45,737 bases of DNA from NCBI GenBank assembly GCA_050309585.1, contig JBNRML010000167.1:1-45737 (forward strand), written 5' to 3'. Each line of letters opens with the position of its first letter. The first letter of the stretch is position 1. Under the pieces are notes generated by a model. The model did no database searches, was not told the origin of the DNA, and saw nothing but the letters and a program-made list of their open reading frames with translations. Source of the DNA: Bovifimicola sp050309585. GTDB taxonomy: Bacteria; Bacillota; Clostridia; Lachnospirales; Lachnospiraceae. The position numbers were made by a program, and so were the translations under genes. Positions 16,403 to 26,300 of this stretch are shown here, piece by piece.

Positions 16403-17119
16403 CTACTGATAAAATTTACAAGTTCCACTTCCATTTAACAATTCTGGTAAAATCTCATTTTTAGTTCCATGAGCTTTAATTTCACCATCTGCCAATACCA
16501 ATATTTCATCAGCAATATTTAAAATTCTTTCCTGATGGGAAATAATCACAATAGAAGTGTCTTTTTCTTTATGCATCTTCTCAAATACATCGATAAGATT
16601 TTTAAAGCTCCACAAATCAATACCAGCCTCTGGTTCATCAAATACTGACAATTTTGTTCCACGGGCAATTATTGTGGCTATTTCAATTCTTTTAAGTTCT
16701 CCACCTGATAAACTGCCGTCAACATCTCTATTTATATAATCTCTTGCACACAGTCCAACCTCTGAAAGGTACTCACATGCTCCTGAGACAGACAGATTAT
16801 TTCCAGCTGCCAGCTTAATCAAATCTTTTACTTTAATACCCTTAAATCTGACAGGCTGCTGGAATGCAAAACTTATACCAGCCTTTGCCCTGTCTGTAAT
16901 ACTCATATTTGTTATGTCAACTCCATCAAAAAAAATCTGTCCTGAGGTTGGAGTATAAATTCCTGCAATTAACTTTGCAAGAGTAGATTTACCACCACCA
17001 TTAGGTCCTGTAATTGCCAAAAATTTTTTATCATCAATTTTAATACTGACATCCTTTAATATACCTTTTTCGTTTCCACCTTCCGGAACATTATAGGATA
17101 CATTTCTAAGTTCCAACAT
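16403..17119 (-). CDS. sufC: Fe-S cluster assembly ATPase SufC (SmsC-like)
   Basis: A 238-residue ABC-type cytosolic ATPase without a membrane domain. Walker A GPNGGGKST is at 38-46, the signature is LSGGELKR, Walker B is LSVFDEPEAGID, and the switch histidine is in VIISHQ. The SUF form is indicated by the adjacent SufB-like gene and by the PEAGIDLWSF sequence after Walker B. It powers conformational changes of the SufB-type scaffold during Fe-S assembly. First gene of a probable sufC-sufB-mecA unit. GAGG lies about 11 bases upstream, and no clear promoter was found in the 100-base gap behind the LCP gene's terminator. Confidence 0.94.
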   Translation of the reverse strand: MLELRNVSYNVPEGGNEKGILKDVSIKIDDKKFLAITGPNGGGKSTLAKLIAGIYTPTSGQIFFDGVDITNMSITDRAKAGISFAFQQPVRFKGIKVKDLIKLAAGNNLSVSGACEYLSEVGLCARDYINRDVDGSLSGGELKRIEIATIIARGTKLSVFDEPEAGIDLWSFKNLIDVFEKMHKEKDTSIVIISHQERILNIADEILVLADGEIKAHGTKNEILPELLNGSGTCKFYQ

Positions 17120-17157
17120 ACAATACTAATCCTCATTTCCGCAATAATTTATTTGAG

Positions 17158-17185
17158 AAAAACAACCAGGCATTTAGCCTGATTG
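17158..17185 (-). terminator. Terminator of the LCP gene (end of the polysaccharide operon)
   Basis: Minus strand CAATCAGGC and GCCTGGTTG form a 9-bp stem with one U-G pair and a 5-base loop, followed by TTTTTC. Confidence 0.78.
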
Positions 17186-17223
17186 CTTTGTATTCACCCT
17201 ATTAAGCTGATAAATTCACATCT

Positions 17224-18525
17224 TTAGTTTTCATCATCGCTATTATCATCGTCATCACCGTCGTCATAATCATAGTTGCCATATTCGGTCTTATCATCTT
17301 CCTCATCCTCAGGAAGCTTTACTGTTGGAATTCCCGTGTAGTTAATGAGATAGTCACTGATGTTTTCAACATTTTTACTAACCTGATAATCATTATCACC
17401 AAAAAGGAACTGATGAAGCTTAACAACATTGTACTCAAGTCCCTGTGCAACTACCATACTTGCACCATTGATGGTTGGTGTGTCACACGTAAATGGAAAA
17501 CCTGTATTTTCTGAAAGAGTAAACTCAAGCATTGTAGGTATCATTTCCATAACTTCATCAAACGAAAGGCTTGTTGTTATTATTTTTTCATCCGGTGTAT
17601 TATAATTTAAAATACTATCTGCAATTTCCATAACCTGGCTGACACCTGCATTTTTGGCCTTTTCAACAACCTTTCGGATAATAAGTCTCTGTCTGGCTGT
17701 TCTACCCATATCGTAATAATACGCTGTTCCATCCTCATCATAGAAGGTTACATATCTGATACGACAAAAAGCCGTTGCCTGAAGTCCTGACATATGAACA
17801 AGTCCCGACTTTGTCAAATCAGGCGCATTTAATCCTGTAATCTTTCTTGTCTCAGTCAGATAACCATTTGTGTAGAATTTTTCATCATCTGTTATGGTAA
17901 CATCAACACCACCAAGGGCATCGATAATCTTGGTTAATCCGGTAAAGTTTACAACGGCATAATCTGTTATATTCAAATCCAGATTTGTATTTAACATATT
18001 AATTGCACATTCCGGACCACCTTTAAAGAATGCGGCATTTGCCTTGGTATACGAAACATCCCCATCATCATCCACAATCTTTAACATTGTGTCACGATAT
18101 ACAGAAGCCATCTTAACCTGTCCGGTTTTATTATTTATACTGACAATGATGATTGTATCACTGTGAGTGGAGTCGTCAAATTCAGAGCCACGGGAATCTA
18201 TACCAAACAAGGCAATATTTCTATAGGTTTCAACATTTCCCTGCAAGTCCTCATTCTGAACAATCTTATTTTCATCATAATTCTTGTCCTGCACATTCTC
18301 TTCATATGATTTCTTTGCATCTGAACTTGAAATCAATTTGTAAATAACAGGATTTTTGATACATGCTGCAATAAGGCTGTTTCTGTCAACCTTATACCAT
18401 ACAAAAAACACTGTGACAAAACAATATAGCAATATTACAATTGTCTCTAAAAGCAGTACGCCCTTCTTCCATGCCGGAATTTTATTTACAGTGTCTGAAC
18501 TCTTCTTTTTCATATTTTTCTTCAT
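17224..18525 (-). CDS. LytR-CpsA-Psr (LCP) family glycopolymer-peptidoglycan ligase
   Basis: A 433-residue protein with a basic cytoplasmic N-terminus, one membrane helix (about 20-45) and an extracellular LCP domain (about 95-320). The domain shows NIALFGIDSRGSEFDDSTHSD with its acidic/Arg residues, MASVYRDTML, DALGGVDVTI, and the RIRYV and RTARQR arginines that bind pyrophosphate. LCP enzymes transfer undecaprenyl-PP-linked wall polymers to peptidoglycan, the expected last step for this locus. The tail is strikingly acidic (last 25 residues mostly D/E/Y/N). ATG 18525 lies 9 bases from GAGAGG. A GTG at 18546 is an alternative start, 3 bases after the preceding stop. Confidence 0.93.
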   Translation of the reverse strand: MKKNMKKKSSDTVNKIPAWKKGVLLLETIVILLYCFVTVFFVWYKVDRNSLIAACIKNPVIYKLISSSDAKKSYEENVQDKNYDENKIVQNEDLQGNVETYRNIALFGIDSRGSEFDDSTHSDTIIIVSINNKTGQVKMASVYRDTMLKIVDDDGDVSYTKANAAFFKGGPECAINMLNTNLDLNITDYAVVNFTGLTKIIDALGGVDVTITDDEKFYTNGYLTETRKITGLNAPDLTKSGLVHMSGLQATAFCRIRYVTFYDEDGTAYYYDMGRTARQRLIIRKVVEKAKNAGVSQVMEIADSILNYNTPDEKIITTSLSFDEVMEMIPTMLEFTLSENTGFPFTCDTPTINGASMVVAQGLEYNVVKLHQFLFGDNDYQVSKNVENISDYLINYTGIPTVKLPEDEEDDKTEYGNYDYDDGDDDDNSDDEN

Positions 18526-18549
18526 TTTCTTTAGCCTCTCATCCACGCA

Positions 18550-19962
18550 TCAATATGCATTTTTGTTAATGAATCCTTTAAAAATTGTTAAAAACATAAT
18601 TTTAATATCAAATCCAAATGTCCAGTTTTCGATATAAAATAAGTCATACTCGATTCTCTTCTTAATTGAGGTATCCCCTCTGTAACCATTTACCTGTGCC
18701 CATCCTGTAAGTCCTGGTCTGACCTGATGCTTGACCATATATCTTGGAATCTCTTCCTTAAACTTGTCTACAAAAAAAGGTCTTTCTGGTCTCGGTCCCA
18801 CAATGCTCATCTCACCCTTTAATATATTAAAAAGCTGTGGCAATTCATCAAGACTAGTTCTTCTAAGGAATTTACCAAGAGGGGTTACTCTCGGGTCGTC
18901 CTTCACCGTCCATGCCTTTTTCTCCGCTGATTCTTCCTGAACCCTCATTGAACGGAATTTATACATCATAAAAGGCTCGTTTCTGAGTCCAACTCTTTCC
19001 TGTTTAAAAATAAGAGGTCCTTTTGATGTTGTTTTTACCAAAATTGCTATAATAAGTAATAGTGGAGATAATACTATTATGCCCAAAAACGAACACACTA
19101 TATCAAAAATTCTCTTAATTAACTGATTAAATGTATTTGATAATGGTACATATCTGATATTTACCACCGGTAATCCCATTAAATCCTCTGTGTATGGTTT
19201 TGAAGGAATAATATTGTTATAATCAGGCACAAACTGTGTATGCACACCTGATTTTTCACACATATTAACCAAACGCTCAAGCTTTGAATACTCATTTAAT
19301 CCCAATGTAATGGCAATTTCATCAAGACTGTTTTCAGCAAGCAAATCCAACAATATATCCGTTTTTCCTAACACCTTTGCGCCATTATAATCTGTACCCA
19401 CAGGTACATTGTCATCAAGGATTCCCTTAATCTGATATCCCCATTGCGGATACGTTCTTATTCTGTCAATATATGCCTCTGCTGCCCGGCTGTAGCCAAC
19501 AAGCAGAATATGCTTCATATTAAATCCACTCTTTCGCATCATATGAAGTCCCATTCTGATAATCAACCTCATGGCCACTTCTGCACAAACGTTAATCACA
19601 AAGAAAATAAATAGCATTTCTCGTGAAAAGTTATGTTGTCTGGTGACATATAAAATTGTAAGAATCACCATTAATCCCAAAATGTTTGCTTTCAGGATAT
19701 TTCCAAACTCCAGTCTTCTTCCCTGAACTCTCTTTGATGTGTAAAGATGAAATGCCAGATACAAAAACAAATATCCTGGCAAAATCACCCACATGGCTTT
19801 CATATATGTTTCAAAAGACAGCCTTCCTTCCTCATGCTCGAAAAAAGGAGTCTTAAATTTCAGATACCAAGATGTCATATAAGATGCTTCAATAACAAGC
19901 AAATCTAATACAAGCTGTAATCTGTTAAAATACTTTTGATTGTCTTTTATCACTTTAATCAC
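18550..19962 (-). CDS. Polyprenyl-phosphate sugar-1-phosphate transferase (initiating enzyme)
   Basis: A 470-residue PHPT/WbaP-type enzyme. It has four to five N-terminal helices (within about 10-125), a Rossmann-like CoA-binding domain with ILLVGYSRAAE (about 150-245), a further membrane helix (about 275-300), and the catalytic C-terminal domain (about 300-460). The C-terminal domain contains FKQERVGL, YKFRSMR, DDPRVTPLGKFLRRTSLDELPQ and IVGPRPE. It transfers hexose-1-P to undecaprenyl phosphate to start the polymer; the sugar (Glc or Gal) cannot be read from sequence. The start is GTG at 19962, and a nearby in-frame GTG three codons on is equally possible. The gene is preceded by a promoter and a long leader hairpin, and lies 3 bases before the LCP open frame. 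Confidence 0.92.
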   Translation of the reverse strand: MIKVIKDNQKYFNRLQLVLDLLVIEASYMTSWYLKFKTPFFEHEEGRLSFETYMKAMWVILPGYLFLYLAFHLYTSKRVQGRRLEFGNILKANILGLMVILTILYVTRQHNFSREMLFIFFVINVCAEVAMRLIIRMGLHMMRKSGFNMKHILLVGYSRAAEAYIDRIRTYPQWGYQIKGILDDNVPVGTDYNGAKVLGKTDILLDLLAENSLDEIAITLGLNEYSKLERLVNMCEKSGVHTQFVPDYNNIIPSKPYTEDLMGLPVVNIRYVPLSNTFNQLIKRIFDIVCSFLGIIVLSPLLLIIAILVKTTSKGPLIFKQERVGLRNEPFMMYKFRSMRVQEESAEKKAWTVKDDPRVTPLGKFLRRTSLDELPQLFNILKGEMSIVGPRPERPFFVDKFKEEIPRYMVKHQVRPGLTGWAQVNGYRGDTSIKKRIEYDLFYIENWTFGFDIKIMFLTIFKGFINKNAY

Positions 19963-19986
19963 CCATAATCCGACTTAGTTAGCTGG

Positions 19987-20019
19987 ATGAAAAATAACGT
20001 CATCAGCCTTATTTTTCAT
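19987..20019 (-). promoter_or_regulatory. Perfect 11-bp inverted repeat in the leader of the initiating transferase
   Basis: ATGAAAAATAA (19987-19997) and TTATTTTTCAT (20009-20019) are perfect reverse complements with an 11-base spacer. The repeat lies just downstream of the predicted -10 and 24 bases before the GTG start. It could be an RNA stem-loop or a protein-binding site. Confidence 0.65.
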
Positions 20020-20032
20020 ACTATACAGTGGA

Positions 20033-20061
20033 ATGATACACCATTATTTTCTATTAATCAA
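20033..20061 (-). promoter_or_regulatory. Predicted promoter upstream of the initiating transferase
   Basis: Minus strand TTGATT (20056-20061), 17-base spacer, TATCAT (20033-20038). It would drive the transferase and LCP genes independently of the long upstream operon. Confidence 0.55.
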
Positions 20062-20107
20062 TGCAAAACAGTATTTTTTTACAAATTATTAACAAAGAAC
20101 ATTTTTT

Positions 20108-21088
20108 TTAGAATCCTCTTCTTGTTAAATAATCCCTTGCGTAAATATAAGTGTTTACAATTAATTCTTTTTCTATTTCTATATAATTAGCTAAATTATC
20201 AGATTTATACGGAACTTTTTTACATTTATGCATAGTTCTTATTCCCTCTTTAATTCCATCCATATATGCCTTGCCAAATCCCATTTTTCTGAAAAACACT
20301 GCCTTAACAGCAAACCCTGCTGCAATAAATGGAAAATTAACCACTTCCTGCAAAAATGGAGTATTCTTATAAATCAGGTAAATATTATTTCTGGCAGATA
20401 ATTTAACCTTAAATTCATTATATTTTGAACCGCTTGTGGCACTTCCTATATGATAAACCTTTGCCTTAGGACAATACACATTTTTATATCCCGCAATCCT
20501 TCCACGATATCCAACATCAATATCTTCAAGATATGCAAAGTGCATTGTATCAAACAATCCTATTTCATCAAATACTTTTCTTCTGTATATGGCTGCACCT
20601 GCACAGGCTGAAAATATCTCTTTTGATTTATTGAATTTTCTGATGCTCTGTCCGACACCTCTTTGAAATCCCCATCCGATTATTGTATATAAATCACCGG
20701 CATCATCCATTATATTTCTTTGGTTAAAGCTAATCATTTTACTGCTTACTGAAAAAATATCTTCTGACTTTTCAATTGCGCATACCAGTTCCCTAACAAA
20801 ATCCTCATGTACCTCTGTGTCATTGTTAAGCAAAATTACAAATTCCGTATCTGACAAAATGATACCTTCATTTACAGCTACGCTAAATCCATAATTTTTG
20901 TCCATTCGAACAAGCTTCATCTCCGGATACTCATCCTCAATTACTTTGTCGCTTCCATCTGTGGAACGATTATCTATGATGATAGTTTCAAAATCCTCAT
21001 AACTCTGTTTCCTAAGGGAATCAAGACAATTTTTTATAAATTTTATCCCATTATAATTAGGTATTACAACTGAAACCTTCTTTTTCAT
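20108..21088 (-). CDS. GT2 family glycosyltransferase (rhamnosyltransferase-like)
   Basis: A 326-residue inverting GT-A enzyme without obvious membrane helices. N-terminal VSVVIPNYNG, the nucleotide-binding ETIIIDNRSTDGS, the metal motif LLNNDTE (DxD region, about 95), and the acceptor/base region AYLEDIDVGYR mark it as a WbbL-like GT2. Many members transfer rhamnose from dTDP-rhamnose, which would fit the rml genes here. ATG 21088 is 7 bases from GGAG; an upstream ATG at 21109 overlaps the preceding gene's end and lacks a site. The last about 60 residues after VNTYIYARDYL are atypical and hydrophilic. Confidence 0.9.
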   Translation of the reverse strand: MKKKVSVVIPNYNGIKFIKNCLDSLRKQSYEDFETIIIDNRSTDGSDKVIEDEYPEMKLVRMDKNYGFSVAVNEGIILSDTEFVILLNNDTEVHEDFVRELVCAIEKSEDIFSVSSKMISFNQRNIMDDAGDLYTIIGWGFQRGVGQSIRKFNKSKEIFSACAGAAIYRRKVFDEIGLFDTMHFAYLEDIDVGYRGRIAGYKNVYCPKAKVYHIGSATSGSKYNEFKVKLSARNNIYLIYKNTPFLQEVVNFPFIAAGFAVKAVFFRKMGFGKAYMDGIKEGIRTMHKCKKVPYKSDNLANYIEIEKELIVNTYIYARDYLTRRGF

Positions 21089-21108
21089 TACTAATCTCCA
21101 TAATTCCA

Positions 21109-22338
21109 TTAATCCAGCGTACTTCTAAACTTATCTGTCTTGTTCTTAAGACCCATTTTATAAATTTTCGAAGATCTGATATATTCTAATTCCTGTTTCA
21201 ATTTTTCATTTTCAACGCTAAGTCTCTGCACTTCATTGTCAATATTCTGTTTCTCATTAATTAACTCTGTGCATATCTCATCTTTTTTCTCTGCCATATC
21301 CCTGTAATATGTAACAGTATTTAAGATATCTTCAAGACACGCACTCATTTCATTTCCAAAAAATTCATTATCTAAAAATGTCTTTTTTATTGGCTCACTG
21401 TCTTTTGCGATATTTTGGGTAATCTTAAAAAATTTTCCGGCATCATCAAAAAGACTTCCATGCTTTTCTAATATTTTAACTATGGCATCAAGATTCTTTT
21501 TTTCTCCGTCATAAGGAGTATCCTCCACATATCCCAGACTTTCACAGGCTGTGACAAATATCCTCTGCCTTACCGCCTCGCTGGTGATATCTGCATTTAT
21601 TTTTCTATAGGACTTTAATATCTCCTCATAGCTTCCCTGTCCATAAACATAATCGATAAAGAATTCATTTTTCTCAAAGTAATATTCCGCGATGTCACCA
21701 CTTATTCCTGCGATATCAAGAAATTCCTCCCTTGAAATAAATCCTTCAAATAATTTTCCGTGTAGTGTATAAAATCCAAACATTGCCCTGTAAACGACAA
21801 ATTCAACTGGTACTAAGAAGTCAAAACACCATTCATAGTCAATTATCTGGTATTTTTCACCGTCATCAATAAGATTCTCAAAAATCAAATCAAAAACGAG
21901 TTTTTTTGCTGCAGCCACTCCCTTAAGCTTTTCTCCATCTCCAAAGACATCAATAAATTCCTTACTGTTATCAAATTCCTCTGTACCCACTTTTGATGAA
22001 AGAACGTTTACAAAATTCGCATACTCAGAAACAAGTTTCTTTACCCTTTCCCTGTCTCTCTTTGTAACTGCTTCAATCATTTTCTGGTTAAGACTAATAC
22101 CCTTAATAAATTCAAATCTAACCTGCCCCTCACTTATGCTGTCACATTTATTTAAATTTGTAATTCCTTTATCCAAGTATTCTTCATAAACATTGTACAT
22201 ATTTTGCACATGCTTACGACTATCTACATTCAATCCCTTTTTTTCAACATATTTTATATCATTTTCAAGCAATATTCCTGTTTCAATCTGAAATTGATAT
22301 TTTCTTTCTTTTGTAATCTTAGAGAATATTTTTTTCAT
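21109..22338 (-). CDS. Kinase-like (APH/choline-kinase fold) protein with C-terminal coiled coil
   Basis: A 409-residue protein. Residues about 10-240 look like a small-molecule-kinase fold. DLIFENLI has Asp150 and Asn155 spaced as in the HxDxxxxN catalytic loop of choline/aminoglycoside kinases (the His is replaced by Phe). IIDYEW provides the Mg-binding Asp167, and an N-lobe hinge is suggested by RFEFIKGISL. Residues about 340-390 form a heptad-rich coiled coil ending in RSSKIYKMG, a tail often seen in glycan-locus proteins. It follows the methyltransferase gene by 43 bases. Together they match the order methyltransferase-kinase-coiled coil of WbdD, the E. coli O9a chain terminator. The family assignment is my reading of motifs, not a search result; a catalytically dead or non-kinase role is possible. 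Confidence 0.7.
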   Translation of the reverse strand: MKKIFSKITKERKYQFQIETGILLENDIKYVEKKGLNVDSRKHVQNMYNVYEEYLDKGITNLNKCDSISEGQVRFEFIKGISLNQKMIEAVTKRDRERVKKLVSEYANFVNVLSSKVGTEEFDNSKEFIDVFGDGEKLKGVAAAKKLVFDLIFENLIDDGEKYQIIDYEWCFDFLVPVEFVVYRAMFGFYTLHGKLFEGFISREEFLDIAGISGDIAEYYFEKNEFFIDYVYGQGSYEEILKSYRKINADITSEAVRQRIFVTACESLGYVEDTPYDGEKKNLDAIVKILEKHGSLFDDAGKFFKITQNIAKDSEPIKKTFLDNEFFGNEMSACLEDILNTVTYYRDMAEKKDEICTELINEKQNIDNEVQRLSVENEKLKQELEYIRSSKIYKMGLKNKTDKFRSTLD

Positions 22339-22381
22339 TCAACCTGCTCCTTTTCAAGAATATTGATGCACTAACATCAAA

Positions 22382-23293
22382 TTACAAATTCACACCTACT
22401 TCAATGAAATAAGAATTAGAGAAAAACTCAAACATTCCTGCATCAATGATATTTTCAAAGGCTACTGTCTCGTCAAATAATCTGATTCTGTCATTGTCAT
22501 AGCATTCTAAGCTGCAGGCTAAGTCCTTACTGTTTGGAAGATACTCAGGTGAAAAAATCTGTGTCGGAAATTTATAATCCGGGAAGGGATAATAGAAATT
22601 AATGTCCTCATATCCTGCCTCCCTGATAATGCTTTCCAATTCATTTTTAGAAAAGGTTCTTACCAAAGCGTCTGTATTTAAATATCCCTGGATTCCGTCA
22701 AACATTTTTCCTGTATGGTCCTCACAGGCACCGGCAAAATATTTTAATCCATATTTATTTTCTATGGCAATTAAAAGTTTTCCATCCGGTTCAAGGTAAT
22801 TTTTAATTCTCTTCAGAAAATCAACAAATGGATTTTCTGTATCTGTGTAATATGCTGCATATTCCAATACACCTATAAGAGTTATATATTTATATTTCTT
22901 TTCAATTTTAATGTCATTGAAATTTCCAACCATTATCTCAAGATTTTCATACTGGTTGTTTCTATTGGCATTAATTAATGATCTTGTCTTTGACAGCTCA
23001 ATACAGGTAACACTGTTAACATTCTCACACAGTGCACCGGTTACAGCGCCACAACCGGAGCCAATTTCCAAGGCATTTCCCGATTTGTCAAAAGGATACC
23101 ACTCAAGTATGTTTTTTCTAACAGGAGATAAATGATAAAGGATAGGCCATCTGTCTTCGTCCTTAAGAATTTCCAAAACATCTCTGCCACTCTTTGCATA
23201 TTCTAACAATTCAAGTTCAATGTCTCCGTCACTGTATTCATCTGAACCTTTGTAATATTGATAATTCAGGGTAACATTACCTATTTTTTCCAT
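22382..23293 (-). CDS. Class I SAM-dependent methyltransferase
   Basis: A 303-residue Rossmann-fold methyltransferase. Motif I is ALEIGSGCGAVTGAL (about 74-88), the acidic end of strand 2 is CIEL (E99), and motif IV region is LIGVLEYA (about 139-146), followed by LKRIKNYLEPDGKLLIAIEN and the FSKNELESIIREAGY helix. The first 60 residues (with DEDRWPILYHLSPVRKNIL) form a cap typical of glycan-locus methyltransferases. The target is probably a sugar or sugar phosphate of the exported polymer. It is encoded between the large glycosyltransferase and the kinase-like gene, all on the same strand. The ATG at 23293 is preceded by a GGCAGG-type site. Confidence 0.88.
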   Translation of the reverse strand: MEKIGNVTLNYQYYKGSDEYSDGDIELELLEYAKSGRDVLEILKDEDRWPILYHLSPVRKNILEWYPFDKSGNALEIGSGCGAVTGALCENVNSVTCIELSKTRSLINANRNNQYENLEIMVGNFNDIKIEKKYKYITLIGVLEYAAYYTDTENPFVDFLKRIKNYLEPDGKLLIAIENKYGLKYFAGACEDHTGKMFDGIQGYLNTDALVRTFSKNELESIIREAGYEDINFYYPFPDYKFPTQIFSPEYLPNSKDLACSLECYDNDRIRLFDETVAFENIIDAGMFEFFSNSYFIEVGVNL

Positions 23294-23362
23294 TTATAAC
23301 CTGCCTCTTTCCATGATTTTACATTACTGTAACTGTTCATCGCCAACCTCAAAACCGGCACC

Positions 23363-26300
23363 TTATGATAATTCCTTCATAATGTCCTTAATGAAGTCAA
23401 ATACATGTTCATTCTCTATATAATCCGGTGTTTCATTCTTAAGCTCAATTTCTTCTGTGTAAGCACTACAGATTTTGTATAATTCATCTGAGATTACACT
23501 TGGACTTGCACTTGATACAGAACAGATATTGCTGTTGAAGTTTGCAAGGTCCTTATTTGCGTATTTATTTGTGATGACATTCACACCAAACACTGACATT
23601 TCAAGTGGTGGGTAACTTGGGTGCGGTGATGACATAAGTGATATACCTGCAAAAGTATTAAGCATTGTCTCTGCATACTGCTCAATAGTAAGCTTTCCTA
23701 CTGAAACTAATTCTTTTCCTCTGCCCAAATCTACCGGCAAATGATATTCTCCAGCTGAAAGGATTTCCCATTCTTCAATATCCTCCTGTTTTTCAACCCA
23801 TTTTTTAAGAGAATCAACCACAATTGAAAATGCATTTCTTTCAACAGTCGGACGTCCATATACAAGAATCTGTTTCTTCTTTTCAACCTTACCAAAGCTC
23901 TGTTTTAAGATTTTACTTAATTTTCCATTTAATACAGGGTCAAATTCATATTCTTTATAGAAGCTGTATCCATTTTGCATAAAGAATTCATGTAAAAGCT
24001 TACTGTTGAATACTGCAAGCTGTGGATATTCATTTCTGTATGTTGAATCTGCCAATAAATATCTGCTTGACCACGCATAAAATCCAGGTTCGTAATCCTG
24101 AATGAAATTAATGAATTTATTTGGCTTAATGCCCTCTTTATTCTCAAATTCAATATATGCTTCCTGTGTACAATAGGCTGTCCACCATCCGGTAAACATA
24201 AAGTAATCATTTTCAGACACAGGAATACTCTGCATATAGCGGTCACTATAGCCCACTATCTGATGTCTGTCATTTGAATCCCTGCTCGCCTTTACATAAC
24301 GATATTTATCCTTGTATTGCATAAGTGCCTTTCTTGATGGCATTGCGTCTGTAAGGATAATTCTGCTTGCAAAGCCTGATTCCTCCACAAGCTTTTCAAA
24401 GAATTTTAACGCTGTGGAAATTCCGCCAAATACATGCTCCGGATTAATTGAAGGAACTAAAAGGTTAATTCTCTTCTCCGGAAATTCTGTCTTTCTAAAT
24501 TCATATTTTAATATTTCTGCAATAGCTATTGATGAATCCGGCATTTTTTCGCCAGAATTTTTTTCATTTATGCTTCTCATAATATCACTTTCTGCTTTAT
24601 AAAATTGGTTTTTGTCAGTTACAGTAGGAATTACATTTGTGTAATCCAGATTCGAATTATAATATGGATCCCCTTCTTCTCTGTATGTTCTATAAGCAAA
24701 AGAAGACATTTCAAAATCCACTTCAGGAATATATGAATCCCTGCTCTTTGATTCGTAATGATAAAGCTTTACATGTGGGTCATATATATTTACGAAGCCT
24801 CTTAAGTTTGCCCTGATACACATTTCAATGTCACTTCCACAAATGATGAAATCTTCATCAAACTCACCGATTTTCTCAATCTTTTCTTTGGAAATCGCCA
24901 TCAGGGCACCTGTTACTGCTGTGACATTTCTTGTAACCATAGGTGAAATATATGGTGAACCGTAATGTACCGGTGTTTTTCCTTTATATATATGGTCTGC
25001 CCAGCCCTGAATTCCCACTACTACACCTGCGTGCTGAATGGTACCATCTTCATAAAGCAAAAGACCACCAACAACACCAACGTCTGGTCTGACTGCCTTT
25101 TCAACAAGACGGTCAAGCCATTCCGGTGTGATGAGCTTCATATCATTGTTCAGGAAGACATACACATCACCCTTTGCATGCTTCATACCAAAATTATTGA
25201 GCTTAGACCAGTTAAATTCAAATTTTGCATCAATAACCCTTACATTACCATACTGTTTTTCAACTTCCTTAAAGTATTCAAAGGACTCTTCCTTCTCTGA
25301 GTTGTTATTTAGAACAAGAATTTCATAATTTTCATAGGTTGTCAATTCTTCTATTGAATCAATATCCTGTTTTAGCAAATCAACATGGTCCTTTGTCGGC
25401 ACAATAATCGAAACCATAGGCTTCTCATCCAGATTGTATCTCACATCATAGACGAATAAATCCTCTGTCTCATTTGCCGTGGCCTTTCCTTCTCCGTAAA
25501 CTCTGTCAAGATGCTCCTGTATAGCCCTTAAACCGGCAGTCTGTGCATATGGCTTTGACTCCGGATTTGTGGCCGTGGAAGTTGGTATGTCTCTCCAGCC
25601 ATATAACACCTTTGAAACATGCTGTATGTTATCTGTATGCTCTATCATTCTCAGTACAAGGTCATAATCCTGACTTCCGTTAAAGTCACTTCTGAAACCT
25701 CCTACTTTATCAAATAATTCCTTCTTGAATCCAAGCAAATGCCCTATATACATTTGGCTTAGGAATAAGTCTAAAGACCAGTCCGGTTTATAGAGTGGCT
25801 CTCTGCCATCATCATTCACATCTATAATGTTCTGATCACTGTATATAATATCTGCGTCAGTTTCAAGAATTTTTCTAAGAAATTCGTAAAGAGCATCATA
25901 TGTGATGGCATCATCATTGTCCATTAACACAATGTAATCGCCTGTTGCCAGAGTGGCCGCTGCATTGCTTGCTCCTGAAATACCCTGATTTTTTTCAAGA
26001 TATGCAACCTTTATCTTATCACTCTCAACCGATTTCAAATAGTCTGCCACTTCTTTCTTTGTGGAACAGTCATCAGCAAGACAGATTTCCCAATTGGTAT
26101 AATTCTGTTTTTTCACAGACTCTATTGCTCTCTCAAGCCATTTGATTTCAACATTGTATACAGGAATTACAACTGAAAACTTAATATCCCCTGTAAAAAC
26201 CTGGTCAGGAGTAGATGGTTTAACTTCTGTCTGAGCTACAATCACCTGAGGATTTAATTTTGAATTTATCTTCGCCTTCAATCCGTGAAATCCGTTAACT

